Assembly: GCF_009760405.1 (NCBI RefSeq)
Contig: NZ_WRPP01000001.1
Location: forward strand, 1,178,001 to 1,242,000
Length of the DNA: 64,000 bases
Reading direction: 5' to 3'
Source of the DNA: Nocardia terrae
GTDB taxonomy: Bacteria > Actinomycetota > Actinomycetes > Mycobacteriales > Mycobacteriaceae
The stretch's first letter is position 1, and each line of letters begins with the position of its first letter. The notes beneath the pieces were generated by a model. It made no database searches, was not told the DNA's origin, and saw nothing but the letters and a program-made list of their open reading frames with translations. The position numbers were made by a program, and so were the translations under genes. Shown here one piece after another: positions 43,469 to 52,715 of the stretch.

Positions 43469-44599
43469 GTGAAGTACGTTCCGCGCGCGGTTCTGTTTCT
43501 AGGCATTCCCGCGCTCCTGTTCGCCCTCCCGTGGTGGCTGCTGGTCTACACGACCCTGTCCGGGCCCTGGTTCTGGTTGGGTACGGCGGTTTTCGCGCTC
43601 GGCTACCTGGCCCTGCCCGCGGGCATGCTGCTCGGGCACGGCCCCCGGCAATCCGATGCGGCGTCGCTGGTCGGCGACACCCTGCTGGGCCTGATGTGGG
43701 TGTTGTTCACCTGGTCGGTGATCGGTGCGGTGGTGCGCGGCGGTCTCGCTCTCGCGGGCGTGGACGACCCGGCGCGCTCGCGCATCGTCGCGGCCGGTGT
43801 GCTCGTGGTGTGGGCCGGGTTGAGCGCGTGGGCGATCTACGAGGCACGACGGCTGCCCCGGGTGCGCGCGGTCGAGGTCGAGATCCCCGGTCTCGGTGCG
43901 GGTTTGGACGGACTGCGGATGGTGGTCGTCACCGACACCCACTACGCCGCGACCGATCGGCTGCGCTGGTCGGAGCGGGTGGTCGAGACGGTCAACGCCC
44001 AACGCCCCGACATCGCCTGCCACGCGGGCGATCTCGCCGACGGCTCAGTGGCCGCCCGCAAGGCGCAGGTCGACCCGCTCGGCAAGGTCGAATCCGAATT
44101 CGGCCGCTACTACATCACCGGCAACCACGAGTACTTCGGCGACGCTCCCGGCTGGATCGAGCACATGTCCGGCCTGGGCTGGCGGCCGCTGCGCAACCAG
44201 CACCAGGTCATCACCCGCAACGGCGACAGCCTGGTGCTCGCGGGCATCGACGACCCGACCGGCGCCGGCCTGCCCGGCCACGGCCCCGACATCACCAAGG
44301 CCCTGGCCGGAGCCGACCCCTCCCACCCGGTCATCCTGCTGGCCCACCAGCCCAAACAGGTCACCGACGCGGTCTCCGCCGGTGTGGCCCTGCAGATCTC
44401 GGGCCACACCCACGGCGGCCAGATCTGGCCCTTCCGCTACCTGGTCCGCCTCGACCAGCCCGTCGTAGCCGGTCTCTCCCGCCACGGCACCCACACCCAG
44501 CTCTACACCAGCCGAGGCACCGGCTTCTGGGGCCCCCAACTCCGCCTCTTCGCCCCCAGCGAAATCACCGTCCTCATCCTCCGCGCCCCCGCCGCGTGA
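43469..44599 (+). CDS. Membrane-anchored metallophosphoesterase (YkuE/YaeI-like)
   Basis: The 376-residue protein has about four N-terminal membrane segments (to about residue 125) and then a calcineurin-type phosphoesterase domain. Metal ligands are visible: TDTHY (Asp156, His158), HAGDLADG (Asp188), TGNHEYF (Asn219, His220), LLAHQP and ISGHTHGGQIWPF. Relatives hydrolyse UDP-diacylglucosamine or other lipid-linked phosphodiesters at the membrane; the substrate here is unknown. AAGGA lies 10 nt before the GTG. It is divergent from the Lrp gene. Confidence 0.88.
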   Translation: MKYVPRAVLFLGIPALLFALPWWLLVYTTLSGPWFWLGTAVFALGYLALPAGMLLGHGPRQSDAASLVGDTLLGLMWVLFTWSVIGAVVRGGLALAGVDDPARSRIVAAGVLVVWAGLSAWAIYEARRLPRVRAVEVEIPGLGAGLDGLRMVVVTDTHYAATDRLRWSERVVETVNAQRPDIACHAGDLADGSVAARKAQVDPLGKVESEFGRYYITGNHEYFGDAPGWIEHMSGLGWRPLRNQHQVITRNGDSLVLAGIDDPTGAGLPGHGPDITKALAGADPSHPVILLAHQPKQVTDAVSAGVALQISGHTHGGQIWPFRYLVRLDQPVVAGLSRHGTHTQLYTSRGTGFWGPQLRLFAPSEITVLILRAPAA

Positions 44600-44707
44600 T
44601 CGAAGAGAAGAAGACAAAAGCGGCCTAGAGCGGGCTGAGCCGGGCCCCCTCACCTGCCTTCCAGCCTCCTCGCGGCTCCGCCGTGTCGACCTCCCCGCGC
44701 GGCTATT

Positions 44708-44770
44708 CGCCGAGTGGCACATTTTTCGGGACTGAACGGACAAATACCTTCCGGGATGTGCCACTCGACG
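44708..44770 (-). repeat. Dispersed 63-bp hairpin element, copy 2 (inverted)
   Basis: Arms CGCCGAGTGGCACAT (44708-44722) and ATGTGCCACTCGACG (44756-44770) pair at 14 of 15 positions around a 33-nt spacer. Total length and arm sequence equal copy 1 at 20671-20733, and the loop aligns to copy 1 in reverse orientation. It sits between convergent genes, 6 bp from the stop of the FAD oxidase. A purine-rich stretch at about 44604-44622 (on the minus strand CTTTTGTCTTCTTCTCTT) resembles the pyrimidine tract beyond copy 1. Confidence 0.8.
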
Positions 44771-44775
44771 AGCGG

Positions 44776-46191
44776 TTAGGAGTCGAAGCCCAGGCCGGTG
44801 TAGTCGAGGGTTTTCAGCCAGAGGTTGCGGCGGCCCTGGTGGGCGTCGGCGCGGGCCAGGGACCAGCGGGTGAGGTGGATTCCCGCGGAGCGCAACGGTT
44901 CCGGGGGGAGGGGGAGGGGGCGGGAGCGGACCATGCGGAGGCGGGTGCGGTCGGTGTCGAGGTTCCAGAGTCGGTCGAGCATGACTTCCGCGCCGAAGCG
45001 GGTCGCGCCGACGCCGAGGCCGGTGTAGCCCGCGGCGTAGACGAGTCTGCCCTTGTAGGCCGAGCCGAAGAAGGCGCAGAAGCGGCCGCAGGTGTCGATG
45101 ACGCCGCCCCAGCGGTGGGTGAAGCGCAGGCCGTCCAGTTGCGGGAAGGTCTGGAAGAAGTGCTGGGCCAGGGTTTCGAAGGTGGCCTCGTTGTATTCCA
45201 GGGTGGGCGCGATGCGGTTGCCGAAGTGGTAGATGGCGTCGTAGCCGCCGAAGAGGATGCGGTTGTCGCTGGTCAGCCGGTAGTAGTGGAAGCGGTAGGA
45301 GGCGTCGCCGAGTCCCATGCGGGTGTGCCAGCCGATGCTGTCGAGCTGTTGCGCGGTGAGCGGTTCGGTCATGAGCGCGTAGTCGTAGACCGGCACCACA
45401 TGCCGTGACACCTTGGGCACCGGACCCGCGAACGCGCTGGTGCACAACGCGACCCGGGGCGCGCGCACCTCGCCGTGCGGGGTGTGCAGGGTCAGCGTGC
45501 CGCCGCAGGATTTCGAAATGCGTTGCACGGGAGTGCCTTCGTAGATGCGCACCCCGGATTCGAGGCAGGCGCGCCGCAGTCCCCACGCCAGCCGCGCCGG
45601 ATCCAGCATGGCGACCCCGTCGCGGTCCCACCAGCCGCCGAGATAGGTGGGTGAGTGCACCATGCCCCGCACCTGGCCCGCGTCCAGCAATTCGGTGCGG
45701 TAGCCGAGGGATTCGGCGGCGTCGTGGCTTTCCCGCAGCCATTCGATCTCGTGCGGCGCGGTGGCGACCTCCATCTCGCCGGTGCGCTCGAAGTCGCAGT
45801 CGATGCCGTAGCGCAGGATGGCCTTCTCGATATCGTCGAGATTGGAGCGGCCGAGGCGTTCGAGCTGCCCGATCTCGTCGGGAAAGCGCTCCATGCCGTT
45901 GGCCAGGCCGTGAGTCAGGCTGGCGGAACAGAATCCGCCGTTGCGGCCCGAGGCCGCGTGTCCGCAGAGGCCGGATTCCAGCAGCACCACATCGGTGCCG
46001 GGATTGCGTTCCTTGGCCAGCAGCGCGGTCCACAGTCCGCTGTATCCGCCACCGATGACGGCCAGATCCGTGTGCGCGGCGGTGGTGAGGGGATCGGTGG
46101 GGGTCGGCCGCTCGGGCCGGTCGGTCCAATACGGCGTCGGTACTGAATCTTTCAGGGCCGACGCCCACAGTTTGCTCCCTTTGGCCGACAT
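44776..46191 (-). CDS. FAD-dependent amine oxidoreductase (PuuB/gamma-glutamylputrescine oxidase-like)
   Basis: The 471-residue DAO-family flavoenzyme has the FAD motif DLAVIGGGYSGLWTALLAKE, then CGHAASGRNGGFCSASLTHG typical of PuuB-like oxidases, and the C-terminal FAD segment YAAGYTGLGVGATRFGAEVM. It would oxidise an amine such as a polyamine derivative to an aldehyde, producing hydrogen peroxide. The next genes on this strand encode an aminoaldehyde dehydrogenase, aminotransferase and semialdehyde dehydrogenase, giving a catabolic chain. AAGGAG precedes the ATG. It is separated from them by a terminator and small gene, so it likely has its own promoter. Confidence 0.86.
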   Translation of the reverse strand: MSAKGSKLWASALKDSVPTPYWTDRPERPTPTDPLTTAAHTDLAVIGGGYSGLWTALLAKERNPGTDVVLLESGLCGHAASGRNGGFCSASLTHGLANGMERFPDEIGQLERLGRSNLDDIEKAILRYGIDCDFERTGEMEVATAPHEIEWLRESHDAAESLGYRTELLDAGQVRGMVHSPTYLGGWWDRDGVAMLDPARLAWGLRRACLESGVRIYEGTPVQRISKSCGGTLTLHTPHGEVRAPRVALCTSAFAGPVPKVSRHVVPVYDYALMTEPLTAQQLDSIGWHTRMGLGDASYRFHYYRLTSDNRILFGGYDAIYHFGNRIAPTLEYNEATFETLAQHFFQTFPQLDGLRFTHRWGGVIDTCGRFCAFFGSAYKGRLVYAAGYTGLGVGATRFGAEVMLDRLWNLDTDRTRLRMVRSRPLPLPPEPLRSAGIHLTRWSLARADAHQGRRNLWLKTLDYTGLGFDS

Positions 46192-46303
46192 GGCCGATCA
46201 ACTCCTTCTCTCTCGCCGATCGGTCCGGCCGTTCGGCTCCAACTACGGATGTGCTGGCCCGTGTGCAGATAAGCGGTAACCCCGTTCCCGGGTATGCGAA
46301 AAA

Positions 46304-46336
46304 CCGCCGGTCGGTCCGCGAACGGACGACCGGCGG
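46304..46336 (-). terminator. Rho-independent terminator of the 36-codon gene
   Basis: A long GC stem (46304-46318 with 46323-46336, one bulge) and CGAA-type loop are followed on the minus strand by TTTTT. It lies 12 bp after the stop of the small gene. This is the clearest classical terminator in the window. Confidence 0.9.
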
Positions 46337-46348
46337 TCGGGAACGGGG

Positions 46349-46459
46349 TCAGCTGGTGGCGGCGCGATCGTCGCAGCGGCGGCGCATGCGCAGCTGCCCG
46401 GCGATATTCATGGCTGCGTGCTGCAGCCTCGGGTCCGACCCGGCAATGCGGGTGTCCAC
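46349..46459 (-). CDS. 36-residue small protein or leader peptide with its own terminator
   Basis: A GTG at 46459, preceded by AGGTGG at about 5 nt, opens 36 codons: a start VDTRIAGSDPRLQHAAMNIA, then GQLRMRRRCDDRAATS. It ends at TGA, with a T-run terminator 12 bp on. TATCCT (reverse of 46492-46497) is a possible -10. The peptide has a basic RMRRRC patch, one Cys, no signal peptide and no membrane segment. It could be a real microprotein, a leader peptide, or the marker of a small regulatory RNA. I recognise no family. Confidence 0.55.
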   Translation of the reverse strand: MDTRIAGSDPRLQHAAMNIAGQLRMRRRCDDRAATS

Positions 46460-46548
46460 GGTAACCACCTCAGAACGTGACGTGTGCCGTGAGGATAGCT
46501 CAATTCCCGGGGGATTGCCGGAACCGGCTCGATACCGTGTCGTCGCCG

Positions 46549-48033
46549 TTACTCGGCGCGGAAGATCACCTCGTGCCAGGGTTTGCGCGCGACCGCCGTG
46601 ATATCGGACATGACGTGCTTGATATTCGTGTACTCGTCGAATGCGTACGCGGACATGTCTTTTCCGAACCCGGAGGACTTGTATCCGCCGTGCGGCATCT
46701 CACTGACAATCGGAATGTGGTCGTTGATCCACACACAGCCCGCACGAATCTCCCGGCTCGCACGCTGGGTGCGGTACACGCCGCGGGACCAGGCCGAGGC
46801 GGCCAGGCCGTACGGGGTGTCATTGGCCAGCTCGATGGCCTCGTCATCGGTGTCGAAGGGCAGCACGACCAGGACCGGGCCGAAGATCTCCTGCTGCACG
46901 ATCTCCGAATGCTGGGCCGCTCCCGTGATCAGGGTCGGTTCGAAATAGGCGCCCGCCTCGGGTGTATGGTCCGGAATTCGGCCGCCGCGAACGATTTTCG
47001 CGCCGGACTCCCGGGCGCGTTCCACCATGCCCATCACCTTGTCGCGGTGCGCGCGGGAAATGAGCGATCCCATATCGGTCTCCGGGTCCGAAACCGGCCC
47101 CAGCCGCACCTGATCCATGAGGTCGGCCACCCGGCCCACGAATTCCTCGAACAGCGGACGCTGCACATAGGCGCGGGTCGCGGCCGTGCAGTCCTGCCCG
47201 GCATTGATCAACGCGCCGGCGACCGCACCGCGCGCGGCGGCCTCGAGGTCGGCGTCGTCGAACACCACGAACGGCGCCTTGCCGCCGAGTTCGAGATGGA
47301 CCCGCTTGACCGCGCCGGCGGCGGTCGCGGCCACCCGTCTGCCCACGCCGGTGGAGCCGGTGAACGAGACCATGGCCACGCCAGGGTGCTCCACCAGCGG
47401 CTGACCGGCCTCACCGCCGGTCCCGGTGAGGATATTGACCACCCCCGGCGGCACGCCCGCGTCGACCGCCGCCCGCGCGAACAGCAGCGAGGACATCGGG
47501 GTCAGCTCGGAAGGCTTGAGCACCACCGTGTTTCCGGCCGCGACGGCGGGCAGGATCTTCCAGGCCGCCATCTGCAGCGGGTAGTTCCACGGCGCGATGG
47601 ACCCGATCACGCCGAGCGGCTCGCGGCGGATCGAGGAGGTGTGGTCGCCGGAGTACTCGGCGCTCGCCTTGCCCTCGAGATGCCGTGCGGCCCCGGCGAA
47701 GAAGGCGGTGTTGTCGATGGTGCCGGGCACGTCGAACTCGCTCGCCAGGCGAATCGGCTTGCCCGCGTTGGCGCTTTCCACCGCCGCGAGTTCACCGGCG
47801 CGTTCGCGCAGCAGCCGCGCCCACTCGTGCATGATGTCCGACCGGGCGCCCGGCGTGCGGGCGGCCCAGTCCCCGAACGCGTCCCGGGCCGCGGATACCG
47901 CGGCCTCGACGTCGGCGGCGTTCGCGCCCGCACCCGAGGCGATCTCCGCCCCGGTCGCGGGTTCGATGATCGACAATGGCGCACCCGAACCGGAACACGA
48001 TGCGCCGCCGATGAATTGCAGTTCCACAGTCAT
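46549..48033 (-). CDS. Gamma-aminobutyraldehyde / betaine-aldehyde-type dehydrogenase
   Basis: The 494-residue NAD(P)-dependent aldehyde dehydrogenase has the Asn and Lys of PWNYPLQMAAWK, Glu in HLELGGKAP, and the catalytic Cys (about residue 282) in NAGQDCTAATR. C-terminal SEMPHGGYKSSGFGKDMS is typical of aminoaldehyde dehydrogenases (PatD/PuuC/betaine aldehyde group). It would oxidise an aminoaldehyde to an omega-amino acid such as GABA or beta-alanine. It overlaps the aminotransferase gene by 4 bp. The small gene and terminator follow it. Confidence 0.9.
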   Translation of the reverse strand: MTVELQFIGGASCSGSGAPLSIIEPATGAEIASGAGANAADVEAAVSAARDAFGDWAARTPGARSDIMHEWARLLRERAGELAAVESANAGKPIRLASEFDVPGTIDNTAFFAGAARHLEGKASAEYSGDHTSSIRREPLGVIGSIAPWNYPLQMAAWKILPAVAAGNTVVLKPSELTPMSSLLFARAAVDAGVPPGVVNILTGTGGEAGQPLVEHPGVAMVSFTGSTGVGRRVAATAAGAVKRVHLELGGKAPFVVFDDADLEAAARGAVAGALINAGQDCTAATRAYVQRPLFEEFVGRVADLMDQVRLGPVSDPETDMGSLISRAHRDKVMGMVERARESGAKIVRGGRIPDHTPEAGAYFEPTLITGAAQHSEIVQQEIFGPVLVVLPFDTDDEAIELANDTPYGLAASAWSRGVYRTQRASREIRAGCVWINDHIPIVSEMPHGGYKSSGFGKDMSAYAFDEYTNIKHVMSDITAVARKPWHEVIFRAE

Positions 48034-49409
48034 ACAGTGTGCCCGTCGGCGACGGTCAGCGCCTGATCGAGAATGGCGAGCCCCTCCTTGGCCTCGGCCT
48101 CGGAGATCGTGCAGGGCGGGACCACGTGCAGCCGGTTGAAGTTCACGAACAGCAGCAGTCCGGCGGCCTTGGCGGCGGCGACCGCCTCGGTCATGGCCGG
48201 GCTGCTGCCGCCGTAGGGGGCCAGCGGTTCGCGGGTGCTGCGATCGCGGACCAGTTCGACGGCCCAGAACACACCGAGTCCCCGGACCTCCCCGACACTC
48301 GGGTGCCGGTCGGCCAATTCGCGCAGGGCGGGCCCGATCACGCGCTCACCCATATCGGCGGCGTTCTCCACGATGCGTTCCTCGGCCATCGCGTTGATGG
48401 TGGCGACAGCGGCGGCCGTGGCCAGTGGATGCCCGGAGTAGGTGAGCCCACCGGGATACGGCCGATCGTCGAAGGTGGCGGCGATGTGCGGCGCGATGGC
48501 CACGCCACCCAGCGGCACGTACCCGGAGTTGACGCCCTTGGCGAAGGTGAGCAGATCCGGCACCACCTCACTGTGCCCATCAGAAGCATGATCGATGGCG
48601 AACCACTTCCCGGTGCGCCCGAACCCCGCCATCACCTCGTCGGCGATGAACACGATGCCGTACTTGTCGCACAGCGCCCGCACCCCGGCCAGGTATCCCG
48701 GCGGCGGCACCATGATCCCGGCCGTGCCCGGCACCGACTCCAGAATGACGGCCGCGATGGTGCTCGGCCCCTCGAAGACGATGGTCTGCTCGAGGTGCTG
48801 CAGCGCCCGCTCGGTCTCCTCGGCCTCGGTGGTGGCGTGGAACTGCGAGCGGTACAGGAACGGCCCGAAGAAGTGCACCACCCCGGCATTGCCGTGGTCG
48901 TTGGGCCAGCGCCGCGGGTCACCGGTCAGGTTGACCGCGGTCTCGGTGCCGCCGTGATAGGAGCGGTAGCGCGCGAGCACCTTGTACCGCCCGGTGTGCA
49001 ACCGGGCCATGCGCACCGCGTGCTCGACCGCGTCCGCGCCGCCATTGGTGAAGAAGATCCGGTTCAGCGCGCCGGGCGTGCGCTCGGCGATGAGCCGCGC
49101 CGCCTCCGAGCGCGCGTCGTTCACGAACGCCGGGCCGATGGTGCACAGCGTGCCCGCCTGCTCCTGGATGGCGGCCACCACCTTCGGATGCTGGTGCCCG
49201 ATATTGGTGTTCACCATCTGCGAGGAGAAGTCCAGCAGCCGGTTGCCGTCGCCGTCCCACACGTAGCAGCCCTGGGCCGCGGTGATCACCATGGGATTCA
49301 GCGATTTCTGCGCCGACCACGAGTGGAAGACGTGCTCACGGTCGAGTTCGTATGCGCGGGCCGCCTTTTCGCGTGCCGCTTCAGGGGTCAGGCCATTGGG
49401 GAGAGTCAT
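48030..49409 (-). CDS. Class III (omega-amino acid) PLP aminotransferase
   Basis: The 459-residue enzyme has the class III signature: LLDFSSQMVNTNIGHQHPKV, FFTNGGADAVEHAVRMAR, SYHGGTETAVNLTGDPRRW, FIADEVMAGFGRTGKW and the PLP lysine (about residue 290) in LTFAKGVNSGYVPLGG. Relatives convert beta-alanine or GABA to the semialdehyde using pyruvate or 2-oxoglutarate. Placed between the aminoaldehyde and the semialdehyde dehydrogenases, it fits that middle step. GAAGGGA precedes the ATG. A 25-bp triple repeat lies between its start and the previous stop. Confidence 0.9.
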   Translation of the reverse strand: MTLPNGLTPEAAREKAARAYELDREHVFHSWSAQKSLNPMVITAAQGCYVWDGDGNRLLDFSSQMVNTNIGHQHPKVVAAIQEQAGTLCTIGPAFVNDARSEAARLIAERTPGALNRIFFTNGGADAVEHAVRMARLHTGRYKVLARYRSYHGGTETAVNLTGDPRRWPNDHGNAGVVHFFGPFLYRSQFHATTEAEETERALQHLEQTIVFEGPSTIAAVILESVPGTAGIMVPPPGYLAGVRALCDKYGIVFIADEVMAGFGRTGKWFAIDHASDGHSEVVPDLLTFAKGVNSGYVPLGGVAIAPHIAATFDDRPYPGGLTYSGHPLATAAAVATINAMAEERIVENAADMGERVIGPALRELADRHPSVGEVRGLGVFWAVELVRDRSTREPLAPYGGSSPAMTEAVAAAKAAGLLLFVNFNRLHVVPPCTISEAEAKEGLAILDQALTVADGHTV

Positions 49410-49439
49410 CGCACGATCCCTTCGATGTGTTCCGGCGCT

Positions 49440-49505
49440 CTTTGTTCGCGGAGGCTCAGTGGTTCTTTGTTCGCGGAGGCTCAGTGGTTCTTTGTTCGCG
49501 GAGGC

Positions 49506-49514
<9 letters not shown>
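49440..49514. repeat. Three tandem copies of a 25-bp repeat at a stop codon
   Basis: Three identical units (49440-49464, 49465-49489, 49490-49514; each begins CTTTGTTCGCGGAGGCTCAG) run into the last codons (Asn-His-stop) of the downstream-reading dehydrogenase gene. On the minus strand each unit carries AACCACTGA, so the gene's end appears to have been duplicated twice into the intergenic space. It is likely prone to slippage. Confidence 0.93.
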
Positions 49515-50996
<1,482 letters not shown>

Positions 50997-51062
50997 GTCT
51001 CCTCCTGTGTCGTCCGTCCTCACTCTGCGGCATTACCGGCCGGTTGACCCCCGACATTATGT

Positions 51063-51089
51063 GCGCGATTTCGCGCTTCGTTTTACGAT
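51063..51089. promoter_or_regulatory. Palindrome and promoter between mmsA and the PucR gene
   Basis: GCGCGA-TT-TCGCGC (51063-51076) is a 6-2-6 inverted repeat in the 99-bp divergent gap. TACGAT (51084-51089) ends 7 nt before the PucR GTG, so the palindrome overlaps its -35 region. It is a candidate PucR operator. Confidence 0.5.
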
Positions 51090-51095
51090 TCGTCG

Positions 51096-52691
51096 GTGCA
51101 CCTCACCGTTGCCGACGTCGTAGCCATGCCGGTGGTACGCGCCGGGCTGCCCGAACTCGTGGGCGGCGGATCCCTGGATCGCCCGGTGCGCTGGGTGCAT
51201 GTGAGCGAACTTCCCGACGTCGCGAAGCTGCTGGTCGGGCGGGAACTGATTCTCACCACCGGGCAGGCGCTGGCCGGTAGCGACGCGGCCACCGTCGGGT
51301 ATCTGGAAGCGCTGGCCGCCGCCGGGGTTTCGGGCCTGGTCGTCGAATTGGGCACCTACGTGCGGGAATTGCCGCCGGTGGTGGGCGCGACCGCGGACCG
51401 TCTCGGATTGCCGGTGGTGGCGCTGCACGAGGTGGTGCGGTTCGTGGAGATCACCGAGGCGGTGCACCGGGTGATCGTGGCCGACCAGTACGACGAGCTG
51501 GAATTCGCGCGCACCGTGCACGAGACCTTCACCGCGCTGAGCGTGCGCCGCGCTTCGCTGGCCGAGATCGTGAAGACCGCTGCCGGGATGCTGGACGCCT
51601 CGGTCGTGCTCGAGGACCTCACCCACCGCGTGCTGGCGCTGACCGCCCGCCACACCGGCACCCCGGCCCTGCTCGAGCGCTGGGAGTCCACCTCGCGGCT
51701 GCTGCCCGACACCGACCCGAATGTCGTTCCGGTGGGCCCGCACACGCAACCCTGGGGTCGGCTCATCCTGCGTTCGGGCCGCGGACCCGACGCCCGCGCC
51801 CGCATGGTCCTCGAACGCGCCGCCCAGACCCTGACCCTGCACCGCATGATCGAGCGCGACCGCTTCGGCCTGCACCGGCAGGCGCAGACCGGGCTCATCG
51901 ACGACATGGTCACCGGCCGTGTCACCGACGAACGCGACGCGGTGGCGCTGGCCGCGGCCCTCGGCCTGGCCCGCCGCGCCCGATACGTTCCCCTGGCCGT
52001 GGAGATCGCGGCCGCCGCGGAGGCCGATCCGGTGGCGCAGCAGCGCCGCACGGCCGCCCTGCTCGACGCCGCCCTGCACGGCGTGGCCCTGGCCAAGGCG
52101 ACCGCGCTGGCCGCGCCCGACCACGGCACTCGAATCACCATGGTGCTGGCCATCTCTCGCGGCGGTGACCTGGACGCCGCCCTCGCCGCCGTCTGCGCCG
52201 CCATGCTCGCCGAGATCCGCCGGGTGCCCGGTGTGGAACGCGCCGTCATCGGCGCCGCCGCCGAATCCGACTCCCTGCTCGACTCCGCCCGCGAGCTGGC
52301 CCAGGCCGCTCACGTCGCCGAAGTGGCGCTCTCCCTGGCTTCTTCGACCACCCGCCCCTACTACCGCAGCGGCGACATCCGCCTGCGCGGCCTGCTCTCC
52401 CTCATCCGCGACGAGCCCGGCGTCCAGCGCTTCGCCGAAACCGAACTGAGCGCCCTGCTGCGCCACGACATCCGCAACGACACCGACCTCACCCGCACCC
52501 TGCGCCTGTTCCTCGACCTGGCCGGCAACAAAACCGAACTGGCCAAACGCCTCAACATCAGCCGCCCCACCCTCTACGACCGCCTCTCCCGTATCGAACG
52601 CATCCTCGCCGTCCACCTCGACGACGGCGAAACCCGCACCTCCCTGCACACCGCCCTGCTCATCCGCGATCTGGTCCCCGAAACCCGCTGA
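51096..52691 (+). CDS. PucR-family transcriptional regulator
   Basis: The 531-residue protein has the N-terminal PucR domain (LTVADVVAMPVVRAGLPELV, RWVHVSELPDVAKLLVGREL, about residues 1-125) and a GGDEF-like middle region. The C-terminal PucR HTH (about 465-520) reads LFLDLAGNKTELAKRLNISR, then PTLYDRLSRIERILAV. PucR proteins activate purine, polyamine or amino-acid catabolic genes on ligand binding. Divergence from mmsA suggests it controls that operon. The GTG is 7 nt after TACGAT (leaderless). Confidence 0.9.
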   Translation: MHLTVADVVAMPVVRAGLPELVGGGSLDRPVRWVHVSELPDVAKLLVGRELILTTGQALAGSDAATVGYLEALAAAGVSGLVVELGTYVRELPPVVGATADRLGLPVVALHEVVRFVEITEAVHRVIVADQYDELEFARTVHETFTALSVRRASLAEIVKTAAGMLDASVVLEDLTHRVLALTARHTGTPALLERWESTSRLLPDTDPNVVPVGPHTQPWGRLILRSGRGPDARARMVLERAAQTLTLHRMIERDRFGLHRQAQTGLIDDMVTGRVTDERDAVALAAALGLARRARYVPLAVEIAAAAEADPVAQQRRTAALLDAALHGVALAKATALAAPDHGTRITMVLAISRGGDLDAALAAVCAAMLAEIRRVPGVERAVIGAAAESDSLLDSARELAQAAHVAEVALSLASSTTRPYYRSGDIRLRGLLSLIRDEPGVQRFAETELSALLRHDIRNDTDLTRTLRLFLDLAGNKTELAKRLNISRPTLYDRLSRIERILAVHLDDGETRTSLHTALLIRDLVPETR

Positions 52692-52715
52692 TCGGGACCC
52701 GGGCATACTTGCCGC

